Source: Prochlorococcus sp. AG-347-J21
Lineage (GTDB): Bacteria > Cyanobacteriota > Cyanobacteriia > PCC-6307 > Cyanobiaceae
DNA: 64,000 nucleotides
NCBI GenBank assembly: GCA_003281455.1
Contig: QCBX01000007.1
Coordinates: forward strand, 34,785 to 98,784
Reading direction: 5' to 3'
In this document: positions 17,349-25,583 of the stretch, piece after piece
Layout: each line of letters begins with the position of its first letter
Numbering within the stretch: position 1 is the first letter of the stretch
Program-made: the position numbers and the translations under genes
The notes under the pieces: model-generated
What the model saw: only the letters and a program-made list of their open reading frames with translations
What the model was told of the DNA's origin: nothing
Databases searched by the model: none

Positions 17349-17972
17349 TCAGAAATCTGAATATGCATTAAAAAAATCTAACTCCAATTCCATAGCTCTC
17401 CTGTATAAATATTTGGCCTGATTAATATCATATGTTTCTTTATTAGTCTCAATAAGATTTTCAAGTGAATCTGCTAGCTTTTCAAAGCTCTCATCAGAAT
17501 AAGTAATTATCCATTCTTTATATTTAATGTCAAAATCCTCCTTATACAAACTTTTTCCTATCCAAGAATAAAGTCGCATACATGGAGTCATTGCAAACAT
17601 TATTTCAACGGAGCTAAGTCTTTTGGAAGTATCATCAAGAAAATCTGTATAATTTTTAGTGGCTTTTTTTATATAGTTGTTAGACAAATCAATATCCCAT
17701 TCTTTTGCATACGTTTCATGGAGTATTAACTCCTCTGAAACACCCATTAACAGTTCACTTAACTTCCTTATTGAATACTTATCTTTTGATTTGGAAACGG
17801 CAAGACCATAAGCCTTAGCGAAAGTCTCTAAAAAGAAATAATCTTGAGCTAAATATTCTTGAAATATATTTTTAGGGAGACTTCCATTCTTTAAACCTTG
17901 AACAAATTTTGTATTTAAACTAAGTAAAGCAATCTCATAATTATCCTCCCAAAGTATTTTTGTTATTTTCAT
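17349..17972 (-). CDS. tenA: TenA-family aminopyrimidine aminohydrolase (thiaminase II)
   Basis: 207 residues, all helical. QDYFFLETFAKAYGLAVSKS matches the substrate region of TenA, FAMTPCMRLYSWIG holds the expected catalytic Cys, and RAMELELDFFNAYSD at the C-terminus holds the acidic residue of the active site. TenA salvages pyrimidine from degraded thiamine. It is upstream of thiD, which would phosphorylate the product, and divergent from the photolyase gene with an 86-base gap. Confidence 0.88.
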   Translation of the reverse strand: MKITKILWEDNYEIALLSLNTKFVQGLKNGSLPKNIFQEYLAQDYFFLETFAKAYGLAVSKSKDKYSIRKLSELLMGVSEELILHETYAKEWDIDLSNNYIKKATKNYTDFLDDTSKRLSSVEIMFAMTPCMRLYSWIGKSLYKEDFDIKYKEWIITYSDESFEKLADSLENLIETNKETYDINQAKYLYRRAMELELDFFNAYSDF

Positions 17973-18058
17973 TTTTTTGATTTTTAGTTATTCTAAAATT
18001 TTTTATATTTTTTACCTACAAACTTAATCTTAGTTTTCTAGGATTAAAACAAAAAATT

Positions 18059-19555
18059 ATGAAAGAAATAAATATCTTATGGTTTAAGAAAGATTTAAGA
18101 ATTTTTGATAACGAAGCTCTCTGTGAGGCTATAAAAGATAATGATATTTTACCTATTTATATTATTGAGTTAGATATTTGGAGCCAAAATACTCATTCAG
18201 ATAGACAATGGCAATTTTGCAAAGAAAGTTTAATAGATTTAAGAAATGCACTTGCTGAGATTGGACAACCATTAATTATTAGGACTGGCAATGTTATTAA
18301 TATTTTTGATGAAATTAGTACAAAATTTAAAATCAAAGGTATATATAGCCATCAAGAAACCGGAGATTGGCTTACTTATACAAGAGATCAAAAAGTAAGA
18401 GAATGGGCTTTAAGCAAAAATATTATTTGGAAGGAATTTCTACAATTTTCAGTTTTTAGAGGAAATTTAGATAGGAATAATTGGTCTAAAAAGTGGCAAG
18501 AAAATTCCGAAAAAAACTTGCTTAAAGCTCCATTAAGAATTAATTCTATTAACTTTAATATTGGAGAAATACCCTCAGACAAAATTTTTACCTTTAAAAA
18601 AGAAACTTGTCCAGGAAGAATGCAAGGTGGAAGAAAGAAAGGTTTAGAGAGAATGCAATACTTCTTTAGTAATAAATTAGATTCTTATTCAAAAGATATA
18701 TCTAGCCCAGAAAAATCATTTGATAGTTGTACAAGACTATCACCATACATTTGTTGGGGATGCATTTCATTAAAAGAAATTTTTAAAAAGGCAAATATAT
18801 CAAAAAACAATGATTCAAGGATGTTAAAAAGCAGATTAACTTGGCATTGTCATTTTATTCAGAAACTTGAAAGTGAACCAGAACTAGAGTTTAGGGAATA
18901 CCATCCTTTTTTTAAAAATATTAGAGAAAAAAATAATGAATTACTTTATTCATGGAGTTCAGGTAATACGGGCTTTCCTTTTGTAGATGCATGTATGCGT
19001 TCATTAAATTTCAATGGATGGATTAACTTCAGGATGAGAGCGATGTTAATGTCTTTTGCTAGCTATAATTTATGGCTACCATGGCAAGATTCAGGTTCTG
19101 AATTAGCAAATAAATTTGTAGATTATGAGCCTGGAATACATTGGAACCAATGCCAAATGCAATCTGGAACTACTTCTATAAATACCAATAGAATTTATAA
19201 TCCTATTAAGCAGGGAAAAGATCATGATCCTCAAGGAAAATTTATAAAAAAATGGATACCAGAATTAAAAGATATATCACTTAATTTCATTCATGAACCA
19301 TGGCTATTATCTAGATTTAATCAAGAAGAATATAAACAAATTATTTACATAAGACCAATAATTGACATCCCAAATAGCACTAAAACTGCAAAGAAGAAAA
19401 TCCAGGAAATCACTAAAAAGGATGGATATTGGGATATCTCAAAAGAAATTTATTTAAAGCATGGCTCTAGAAAAAGGCTTAGAAAAAATATAAATAATAA
19501 AAAAACTGTTTCTAAGGAAAAGGAAAAACAATACGAACTGAAATTAGATTTCTAA
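18059..19555 (+). CDS. Photolyase/cryptochrome family flavoprotein
   Basis: 498 residues. Residues 1 to about 130 are the photolyase alpha/beta antenna domain (NILWFKKDLRIFDNEAL). The C-terminal two thirds is the FAD-binding domain: TWHCHFIQKLE, GNTGFPFVDACMRSLNFNGWINFRMRAMLMSFASYNL, then IHWNQCQMQSGTT and YNPIKQGKDHDP. This is either a DNA photolyase or a cryptochrome-like repair enzyme; the substrate cannot be set by eye. A Lys-rich C-terminal tail of about 40 residues follows the domain. High-light strains carry several such enzymes. Confidence 0.88.
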   Translation: MKEINILWFKKDLRIFDNEALCEAIKDNDILPIYIIELDIWSQNTHSDRQWQFCKESLIDLRNALAEIGQPLIIRTGNVINIFDEISTKFKIKGIYSHQETGDWLTYTRDQKVREWALSKNIIWKEFLQFSVFRGNLDRNNWSKKWQENSEKNLLKAPLRINSINFNIGEIPSDKIFTFKKETCPGRMQGGRKKGLERMQYFFSNKLDSYSKDISSPEKSFDSCTRLSPYICWGCISLKEIFKKANISKNNDSRMLKSRLTWHCHFIQKLESEPELEFREYHPFFKNIREKNNELLYSWSSGNTGFPFVDACMRSLNFNGWINFRMRAMLMSFASYNLWLPWQDSGSELANKFVDYEPGIHWNQCQMQSGTTSINTNRIYNPIKQGKDHDPQGKFIKKWIPELKDISLNFIHEPWLLSRFNQEEYKQIIYIRPIIDIPNSTKTAKKKIQEITKKDGYWDISKEIYLKHGSRKRLRKNINNKKTVSKEKEKQYELKLDF

Positions 19556-19682
19556 GTTTTATTGTCAGAAATTTCTAGATTCCTTTTAGCGCCTAGGAAA
19601 GCTTTTTAAATTTTGAAATTAAATATATAAATCCACGATGAACTAATGCAAGCTTTAATGTATTTATTAGATTTTATTAATT

Positions 19683-19856
19683 ATGTCTGAAAGATTTGAA
19701 TGGGACGATACCAATAGTTCAGGTATATGGTGGAGTACTAATGTAAGTATTAGAGACGAGTGCATTTTGCTCAAAAAAGATACTAAATGCAAAGATTCTG
19801 ATATCGTCGAACTTCTTAGGAGTATTGCACAAAATATTGAAGATAATGGCCTTTAA
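19683..19856 (+). CDS. Small protein, 57 aa, unknown
   Basis: ATG at 19683 encodes MSERFEWDDTNSSGIWWSTN, then VSIRDECILLKKDTKCKDSD and a helical end. Two Cys, no membrane segment. Located 127 bases after the photolyase gene on the same strand, but the gap argues for its own promoter. The family is not recognised. Confidence 0.5.
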   Translation: MSERFEWDDTNSSGIWWSTNVSIRDECILLKKDTKCKDSDIVELLRSIAQNIEDNGL

Positions 19857-19879
19857 TTTTTAAAGGAATATTCTCTCTT

Positions 19880-20830
19880 TTAGAGATTTTGAATTCCTTT
19901 TACAGCTTTTATTAGTTCGATAGTAATTCCTTTTTCACTCATTGAATGACCAGCATCATCAACAATAATTAATTCAGAATTCTTTAATTTTTTATTTAGA
20001 TCCCAAGCACTTCTAACAGGACATACTACGTCATACCTACCCTGAATTATTTGTGTTGGAATCGATTCTATTGTTTTTATATTTTTCAAAATAAAATCAT
20101 CCTCTAAGAAAATATTATTAATAAAATAATGACATTCGATCCTTGCGAAGGCATCTGAAAAAGAATTAACTTCAGATTTATCAAAATCAAATTTTTTATT
20201 TATTAAATGACTTGTTGAGAGTTCCCATTTTGTCCAAGCTGCTGCTGCTTTTGATCTAAGATTTGCATCTGATGATGTTAGATATTTATAAAAACAACTT
20301 ATTAAATCATTTCTTTCTTCTTTTGGTATTACAGAAATATATTCTTCAAATTCATCGGGGAATATCTCACTTGCACCATATTGATAGAACCACAATAATT
20401 CAAACTTTCTACATAAAAATATTCCTCGCAAAGTTAAGCTGATAACTCTTGAGGGATTTTTAATCGCATATATAAGTGAAAGTGTTGAGCCCCAAGATCC
20501 ACCAAACAAATGCCAAGTATCTATTTCTAAAAGGATCCTTAATTTCTCAATATCATCAACTAAATGATTGGTCGTATTTTCTTTTAATTCGGAGAAAGGA
20601 GTTGAAGAACCGCAACCTCTTTGGTCAAATTGAATAATATCGAATTTATCTGGGTCAAAGTATCTTCTATATCTTGGTTGACTTCCTCCTCCTGGACCTC
20701 CATGAATAACAAGAATTTTTTTGCCTTTTGGATTGCCAGATCTTTCCCAATAAATAGTATGAATATCACTTACTTGTAAAAAACCCTTTTCACGTACTTC
20801 AATTTTCGGAAACAAGACTTGATCTTTCAT
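19880..20830 (-). CDS. pip: Proline iminopeptidase (alpha/beta hydrolase)
   Basis: 316 residues, the usual size of bacterial prolyl aminopeptidases, which remove N-terminal proline from peptides. The oxyanion region IHGGPGGGSQPRYRRYFDP and FDQRGCGSSTP are clear, the nucleophile is in FGGSWGSTLSL, the acid in IQGRYDVVCP and the base in DDAGHSMSEKG. No signal peptide, so cytoplasmic. It converges with the small gene ending at 19856. Confidence 0.93.
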   Translation of the reverse strand: MKDQVLFPKIEVREKGFLQVSDIHTIYWERSGNPKGKKILVIHGGPGGGSQPRYRRYFDPDKFDIIQFDQRGCGSSTPFSELKENTTNHLVDDIEKLRILLEIDTWHLFGGSWGSTLSLIYAIKNPSRVISLTLRGIFLCRKFELLWFYQYGASEIFPDEFEEYISVIPKEERNDLISCFYKYLTSSDANLRSKAAAAWTKWELSTSHLINKKFDFDKSEVNSFSDAFARIECHYFINNIFLEDDFILKNIKTIESIPTQIIQGRYDVVCPVRSAWDLNKKLKNSELIIVDDAGHSMSEKGITIELIKAVKGIQNL

Positions 20831-20905
20831 TTTGAAATATTTTTAATCACTTTATTTATCCATATTATCCAAAAAGAAGTCTAGTTTAGAAGTATTTTGC
20901 TAAAC

Positions 20906-20940
20906 AAAAAAAGGACTGCTTGTAGAGTCCTTTTTAATAT
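20906..20940. terminator. Bidirectional intrinsic terminator
   Basis: A ten-base-pair stem AAAAAGGACT / AGTCCTTTTT with an eight-base loop lies at 20908-20935. T runs follow it in both directions. On the minus strand it would end transcripts from the small operon at 21.3-21.7 kb before they reach pip. Confidence 0.7.
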
Positions 20941-21263
20941 TTGATTTCCTTCTTACAGGATATAAAATTACATATTTTAAAGTCTATTTACTCATAAACC
21001 TAGAATACGTGAATTCGGGGATTTTTCTCGATAATTTAAGTCCCTATTGTCGCTAGTAATTATAAAGCGAAGTCTTATCAGACTAATTGATTGAACTTTA
21101 ATTTTCGAATAATCCCATTCTCAGGAATACGCTTCCTATATTTTGGAATTTGCTAAATTTCAGGCGGACTATCAATCATTTAGATTGCCTCCGAACTCAA
21201 CATCTATAAATTACTCCTTTTTATATTCTCAGTAAATCCGTAAATATGCTGATTTACTTTTTT
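20941..21263 (+). ncRNA. Candidate small RNA in a gene-free interval
   Basis: No convincing reading frame is present on either strand between 20941 and 21339. The interval ends with a plus-strand intrinsic terminator (stem at 21231-21238 and 21251-21258), although no plus-strand gene precedes it within reach. That combination suggests a noncoding transcript. The interval is less AT-extreme than neighbouring spacers, with short GC-rich motifs such as TTCGGGG and GGCGGAC that could form stems. The 5' end is unknown and no known RNA family is recognised. Confidence 0.35.
21231..21263 (+). terminator. Plus-strand intrinsic terminator
   Basis: Eight-base-pair perfect stem AGTAAATC / GATTTACT with a 12-base loop, followed by TTTTT. 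There is no T run after the hairpin on the minus strand, so it is directional. It would close the candidate small RNA. Confidence 0.6.
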
Positions 21264-21339
21264 CTTAATTTGTAAGAGGATTTTAATGATCCTTTGTTTT
21301 TTATAGATAAATATAAAAATTAAAGTCTATAATCATTAG

Positions 21340-21522
21340 TTATTCAGATTCATAGAGCAAAATAGATTCAATTATTCTTTTATCACTATCAGAAAGTTTA
21401 TAATCTTCTAATTTCCACTCAACAAATTTTACACACTCATCAATAGAAGGATTCTTATCCCGGCACTTACGCCACTCTCTAATCCAATCTGCCAAGGCAA
21501 AAGTTATTTTTGTAGTAAGCAT
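21340..21522 (-). CDS. Small protein, 60 aa, unknown
   Basis: The likely start is ATG 21522 (60 residues; a TTG at 21531 lies inside the previous gene). MLTTKITFALADWIREWRKCRD is followed by VKFVEWKLEDYKLSDSDKRIIE. Helical and soluble. It begins two bases after the stop of the 46-residue gene, so the two are an operon. Family not recognised. Confidence 0.55.
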   Translation of the reverse strand: MLTTKITFALADWIREWRKCRDKNPSIDECVKFVEWKLEDYKLSDSDKRIIESILLYESE

Positions 21523-21524
21523 AT

Positions 21525-21665
21525 TTACCAATCAGGGTAATTAAAATCTCGGCCAGTAAGTTCTTCATAAAATTCCCCCTCTTTTATACCTTTATCATAT
21601 TTTTCAATAATCTTTTTAGAAGAAGCTATTGAGGGAATTAAATCTCCTGAATATATTGGCTCCAC
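21525..21665 (-). CDS. Small protein, 46 aa, GTG start, unknown
   Basis: GTG at 21665 opens a frame beginning VEPIYSGDLIPSIASSKK and continuing through IIEKYDKGIKEGEFYEELTGRDF to a C-terminal YPDW. Coding is supported by the two-base spacing to the next gene and by protein-like composition. No family recognised. Confidence 0.45.
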   Translation of the reverse strand: MEPIYSGDLIPSIASSKKIIEKYDKGIKEGEFYEELTGRDFNYPDW

Positions 21666-21740
21666 TATAATTGATATAATGATTTTAAATTATTTATAAC
21701 TCTATTTAAGAATTTAATAAATAGATTATTAATATTGATT

Positions 21741-21836
21741 ATGGATTTCATCAAAAAAAACAAGATCTTGACACTAATGGCAGTAATTGCAGTTTTGTCA
21801 TTTGTATTAGAAAAAGTAGGCATAATACACCCTTAA
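21741..21836 (+). CDS. 31-aa single-helix membrane protein
   Basis: ATG at 21741 encodes MDFIKKNKILTLMAVIAVLSF and then VLEKVGIIHP. A basic N-terminus precedes one hydrophobic helix, giving an N-in topology. Small photosystem or Hli-like roles are possible but no motif supports them. Confidence 0.5.
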   Translation: MDFIKKNKILTLMAVIAVLSFVLEKVGIIHP

Positions 21837-21865
21837 ATTAATTAAGTTTATTTGATAAATACTTC

Positions 21866-21955
21866 CTAATGAAATAAGTAAACAGATACTATTACTGCAA
21901 AAATAAGTAATGGAGATAATAATGTAAAAATTAAAGTTGAAAGATTAATCAGCAT
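21866..21955 (-). CDS. 29-aa single-helix membrane peptide
   Basis: ATG at 21955 on the minus strand gives MLINLSTLIFTLLSPLLIFAV ending in SVYLFH. Nearly the whole peptide is a hydrophobic helix, like small photosystem or cytochrome subunits, but I do not recognise it. It converges on the 31-residue gene 30 bases away. Confidence 0.4.
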   Translation of the reverse strand: MLINLSTLIFTLLSPLLIFAVIVSVYLFH

Positions 21956-22045
21956 AAATTTTAAATAAATACACAAATTTAATAAACATCACTTTTAAGC
22001 ATTTGCAATAAGTAAAATTTAAATTATTACGATATAAAAAAACAT

Positions 22046-22243
22046 TTGATTAAAGAGAGATATAAAGAAGAATATGAAGAGGGCTCAGACTTACTATGGC
22101 CTAGCAATAAAGAAGATAAAATAACTCAGCAATTTTATAAAGATTTATCTATTTATTCAAAAAACATAAACTATAGTAAAAAGAAAAAACTAAAACTTTT
22201 TGAACAAGTGGTTAGAATAATAAAAGTCAAAGGCTGGAGTTAA
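22046..22243 (+). CDS. Charged small protein, 65 aa, TTG start
   Basis: TTG at 22046 gives 65 residues with no membrane helix: MIKERYKEEYEEGSDLLWPS, then a Lys-rich helix and VVRIIKVKGWS. Unknown family. It ends 17 bases before the CPBP protease gene on the same strand, so the two are probably cotranscribed. Confidence 0.5.
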   Translation: MIKERYKEEYEEGSDLLWPSNKEDKITQQFYKDLSIYSKNINYSKKKKLKLFEQVVRIIKVKGWS

Positions 22244-22260
22244 TTAATATTCAAACTAAA

Positions 22261-23121
22261 ATGAAAAATATAATGATATTAATTAGAAGTTTTTTTCTTT
22301 TAAGACCAAGATTTTTATCCACTATATTTTTTATTCCTATTCTTTATGGCATTGGCTGGGCTTTATCTCAGCCACTTTTATTGTTTAATTTTGAAAAAGA
22401 AAATTTATCCTTAATTGGTACTATTATAACTTTCTTACTTTTTATCCTTTTACTTCCATATTGGTTTTATATCAAACGAAACAAATCAAGTGCTTGGATA
22501 CTTCTTGGGATAACAAAAGACAAATTCTTAAAAAACTTTGTCAATTTTTCTCAAGGTATTTTATTTGCTTTAGTTTTAATAATTCTAATTCTGGTACCAC
22601 TATTGCAAAAAAATTATATTTCTTGGATAGGTGAATTCTCGCCAATAATATTGTTAAATTCTATTGTACTGGGATTAGGTGTTGGATTCGCAGAGGAAAT
22701 AATTTTTAGAGGCTGGTTACTAGAAGAATTAAAATTTGAATATGGCACAAAAATATCAATAGCTTTGCAAGCTATAGTTTTTAGCTTCGTTCATAATTTA
22801 TCAAATGAGATCTTTTGGAACATCGCAGGATTACGTTTGGGATTTATTTTACTTGGGATATTTCTATCATTAGTAAAAATTAGAGATAAAGGTTCTTTAT
22901 GGAATTGCATAGGAATTCATGGAGGACTTGTGGGCATTTGGTTTTTATTAAATAACGGATTAATAGAATTCAAAGAAAATACACCTTCTTTTTTAGCAGG
23001 GCCTTTTACACAAAATGTTCCGAACCCAATCGGAAGCTTTAGTGCAGTTTTAATATTACTTTTATTATGTATTTTTTATACAGTAAAATCAAAAAAGATT
23101 TTTACTAGACGTTTTAATTAG
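22261..23121 (+). CDS. CPBP family intramembrane metalloprotease
   Basis: 286 residues with about eight hydrophobic segments. The family motifs are present: EEIIFR at residues 145-150 (motif 1, EExxxR), FSFVH with H178 (motif 2), and IGIHGG with H220 (motif 3). CPBP/Abi enzymes are glutamic or metal-dependent membrane proteases; members cleave prenylated proteins, process peptides, or give self-immunity to bacteriocins. Substrate unknown. A lone Nif11-type peptide is encoded 5 kb downstream, but that is too far to claim a link. Confidence 0.88.
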   Translation: MKNIMILIRSFFLLRPRFLSTIFFIPILYGIGWALSQPLLLFNFEKENLSLIGTIITFLLFILLLPYWFYIKRNKSSAWILLGITKDKFLKNFVNFSQGILFALVLIILILVPLLQKNYISWIGEFSPIILLNSIVLGLGVGFAEEIIFRGWLLEELKFEYGTKISIALQAIVFSFVHNLSNEIFWNIAGLRLGFILLGIFLSLVKIRDKGSLWNCIGIHGGLVGIWFLLNNGLIEFKENTPSFLAGPFTQNVPNPIGSFSAVLILLLLCIFYTVKSKKIFTRRFN

Positions 23122-23183
23122 ATATAAATACGGATTGATTTTTGATTAGTAATTGTCAGATTAAAATAAAGCTTAATATTCAT

Positions 23184-23354
23184 ATGAACTTTGAGGCAGG
23201 AATAAGGTTTATTGTGTTTTTAATAATTTTTGGAGTTACAAACTATCTAATGATGTTGAGAAGATATGAAAACGACATCAAAAAAAAGAAATATTTACAG
23301 CAGAAAAAAATTTCCAGGCTATACCCTAAAGGTTCATTTATTTTCTTAAATTAA
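23184..23354 (+). CDS. 56-aa single-helix membrane protein
   Basis: The frame is open from 23142, but ATG 23184 starts just before the hydrophobic part: MNFEAGIRFIVFLIIFGVTN, then YLMMLRRYENDIKKKK with a basic tail. One membrane helix, C-terminus in the cytoplasm. Follows the CPBP gene by 62 bases. Unknown function. Confidence 0.5.
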   Translation: MNFEAGIRFIVFLIIFGVTNYLMMLRRYENDIKKKKYLQQKKISRLYPKGSFIFLN

Positions 23355-23376
23355 AAAAAGTTTTTGTAGCATTTTC

Positions 23377-23625
23377 TCACCATTTTTTATTAGTTTTTTG
23401 CCAACCTTCATTTAACAATTTTTGCCATAATATTCTTGCTTCTTCAATAACAATTTTTTTTCTAGTTTTCATTAATGGAGGATTTTCTCCATGAATTCCC
23501 ATAATAATTCCTTCTTCAATAAACATATAATCAATAGATTTATCAGAATTATCTCTATCTTTGTAGAAACGTATCACTCCTACAGAATTGGAGTCAATTA
23601 ACCAGAAATCATTAGTTGTATTCAA
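23377..23625 (-). CDS. DUF1651 family protein
   Basis: 82 residues. The pattern FWLIDSNSVGVIRFYKDRD, PPLMKTRKKIVIEEARILWQKLL and a final NEGWQKT fits DUF1651, a family expanded in marine Synechococcus and Prochlorococcus. The function is unknown. Soluble, no signal peptide. Convergent with the 56-residue membrane protein. Confidence 0.75.
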   Translation of the reverse strand: MNTTNDFWLIDSNSVGVIRFYKDRDNSDKSIDYMFIEEGIIMGIHGENPPLMKTRKKIVIEEARILWQKLLNEGWQKTNKKW

Positions 23626-23697
23626 AAAGCCAAAATGAAATTAAATGAATAATATACTTTCATTACAATTTGCTAGGGAAATATTTATTTAGTTTAT

Positions 23698-24126
23698 TCA
23701 TATTTGATATGTTTTTTCTTTTTGTCTACTTTTTTTCAATTCGCCACGTTTTTTCTTAACCTCAACTCTTTTCTTTTGTGATGCTTTAGTGGGTTGTGTA
23801 TATTTTCTTAATTTAAAAGGTTTATTTAAAGCATTTTTTATTATTGAACTAAATTTCATTAAAGCTAGCTGCCTATTTAATAATTGATTTCTATGTTCTT
23901 GAACCGCTAAACGTAAGCTATTATTCACTAATTTGTTTTTCAAGTTTCTCTTAAGAATTTCTTTCTGATAATCATTTAATACTTTGGAATCTTCTAAATT
24001 AAAAATAATCTCTACTCTGCTTTCAATTTTATTTACATTTTGCCCTCCAGGACCGGAGGATCTGGAAAATCGCCACTTAATTTCGTTGGATGGGATTACT
24101 AATGTTTTAGTAATTTTTAAATCCAT
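23698..24126 (-). CDS. arfB: Alternative ribosome-rescue factor ArfB (RF-1-like peptidyl-tRNA hydrolase)
   Basis: 142 residues. WRFSRSSGPGGQNVNKIESRVE contains the GGQ motif of class I release factors. The stop-codon recognition domains are absent and the C-terminus is a Lys/Arg-rich tail (KKRVEVKKKRGELKKSRQK) that in ArfB enters the empty mRNA channel of stalled ribosomes. It releases the nascent chain when mRNA lacks a stop codon. Normal length for the family. Confidence 0.93.
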   Translation of the reverse strand: MDLKITKTLVIPSNEIKWRFSRSSGPGGQNVNKIESRVEIIFNLEDSKVLNDYQKEILKRNLKNKLVNNSLRLAVQEHRNQLLNRQLALMKFSSIIKNALNKPFKLRKYTQPTKASQKKRVEVKKKRGELKKSRQKEKTYQI

Positions 24127-24330
24127 TTTTAGTTCTTTTTGATTTAGATCTTTAGAATCATCTCCTTATTATTTTAAAACATACCTTAAAATTCGATCGG
24201 TAAATACTGGGCGGTTAAGTTAGGTAAACCGAAATTCGGTGTATTTGCCGTATCAATATCTTCGGTATTTATCCTTTCATATTTCAAAGAATTATCAGAT
24301 ATTGAGTTTGTACTAATTCAAAGGTCACTT

Positions 24331-24567
24331 ATGTATTCAATGTTTGATCTTCTTTTTGAAACACCTACATATCGCCCTGTATATGTTATTTCCGATAGTG
24401 AAATAAAGGAGTTAAAGAAAAAACAACATCAAGTAGAGCTTGATGAAATTACAACACAAAAAGTAAGACTTGAAAATGCTTTTAAAGCTCAACTAAAACA
24501 TCTCGAAGAGAGAGAAAAAGAAGTAAAAAAAGAACTTAAAGTACTCTCAGCCTCAAAAGATAAATAA
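24331..24567 (+). CDS. Coiled-coil small protein, 78 aa, conserved-looking
   Basis: 78 residues from ATG 24331; an internal ATG at 24340 (MFDLLFETPTYRPVYVISDS) is an equally likely start. The second half is a charged coiled coil (LKHLEEREKEVKKELKVL). The aromatic N-terminus followed by a coil resembles a small cyanobacterial conserved protein I cannot name. A strong terminator follows 28 bases after its stop. Confidence 0.6.
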   Translation: MYSMFDLLFETPTYRPVYVISDSEIKELKKKQHQVELDEITTQKVRLENAFKAQLKHLEEREKEVKKELKVLSASKDK

Positions 24568-24594
24568 TTTATTTTTAGAGAAATTACTTTTTTC

Positions 24595-24622
24595 AAAGAC
24601 GGTTAAAAACCGTCTTTTTTTA
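24595..24622 (+). terminator. Intrinsic terminator
   Basis: Perfect ten-base-pair stem AAAGACGGTT / AACCGTCTTT with loop AAA and a following T run. It closes the coiled-coil gene at 24331-24567. Confidence 0.85.
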
Positions 24623-24687
24623 ATTCTTATAGTTTTAAGGGATATATTAAATCCACAGATTTTAAAAATATTTTCCATAATTAATAG

Positions 24688-24792
24688 ATGATTAAAAATA
24701 AAGAAAAGATAAGAATGTTCTTACCCTTTAGCTGGGTGATTTGTGCAGCAATATCTTTTGCTTATATAAATTCACATTTAATAAATACCTAA
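24688..24792 (+). CDS. 34-aa single-helix membrane protein
   Basis: ATG at 24688 encodes MIKNKEKIRMFLPFSWVICAA followed by ISFAYINSHLINT. A basic N-terminus and one hydrophobic helix. It ends five bases before the 114-residue membrane protein gene, which argues for real coding and cotranslation. Confidence 0.5.
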   Translation: MIKNKEKIRMFLPFSWVICAAISFAYINSHLINT

Positions 24793-24797
24793 TATAG

Positions 24798-25142
24798 ATG
24801 TCTTATCCCTCGAGAGACGAAATACTTGCATCTTCTAAAGGGTGGGTAGCATCTTTTTTAAATTTTCTTCCTGGTTTAGGATCGGGTTACTTATATCAAA
24901 GAAGATGGAAATCCTACTTTTTTACCATCACTGCTAGTACTGCATGGATAGCTTTAGGTTTTTTTTTACAAGGAGATTCAGAACCCTCTCAAAGTGAACA
25001 AATAATTGGAATTTCTGGTCTTTTTTTTATATCAATAGTTACAGTTATAGAAGCCAACTTGGCTTTCAAAAAAGCAAGTAATGAAACAAAAGCTGAAAAA
25101 GAGAAAATAATTTCCTCTAAAAAAAAAGGATGGTTTAAATAA
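24798..25142 (+). CDS. Two-helix membrane protein, 114 aa
   Basis: 114 residues. WVASFLNFLPGLGSGYLYQRRWKSYFFTITAS resembles the N-terminal motif of small membrane proteins that place a Gly-rich turn next to a Tyr-rich helix. Two or three hydrophobic segments (about residues 17-31, 40-58 and 70-92) precede a Lys-rich cytoplasmic tail. It is probably conserved in cyanobacteria, but I do not know a function. Confidence 0.6.
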   Translation: MSYPSRDEILASSKGWVASFLNFLPGLGSGYLYQRRWKSYFFTITASTAWIALGFFLQGDSEPSQSEQIIGISGLFFISIVTVIEANLAFKKASNETKAEKEKIISSKKKGWFK

Positions 25143-25243
25143 TTCAAAAAATTAGATATAAAAAAATATTTAATTATTTCTCAGTTTCTTGATTTAAATA
25201 AATAATTACCATAGATGATTTTTAAGATAATTAAAAAATTTTT

Positions 25244-25516
25244 TTAATCATAAAAAAATAAAATTTCCTTTTCTTTAAGACCTTCCCATCCCGATTCTAT
25301 TAATAATTGATTCAATGTTTCTTTATCAAAATGCTTAGAACCTGTTTTGACGCATCTATTTCTCATTGATTTTTTTACACCACTCCTTTGTCTTTTATTC
25401 TCCTCATCCATAATTCTATTGTATAGATCTAGCATTTTTTTAGGGATTGGAGTACCGTCAAGATCCACTCCATTTTGAATAGCAAGATCAACAGCCTGCA
25501 TTCCCATTTTCTGCAT
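25244..25516 (-). CDS. Hypothetical small protein, 90 aa
   Basis: 90 residues, soluble and charged: MGMQAVDLAIQNGVDLDGTPIP, then LDLYNRIMDEENKRQRSGVK, and a helical end with ESGWEGLKEKEILFF. A start at the second Met (MGMQA) is also possible. No family recognised. It lies downstream of the peroxiredoxin gene on the same strand. Confidence 0.55.
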   Translation of the reverse strand: MQKMGMQAVDLAIQNGVDLDGTPIPKKMLDLYNRIMDEENKRQRSGVKKSMRNRCVKTGSKHFDKETLNQLLIESGWEGLKEKEILFFYD

Positions 25517-25583
25517 AAATTAAAAAAAATCTGAAACCATAATAAAACAAAAGTTATTAATCTATAGTTCTTTGAATAATAAT

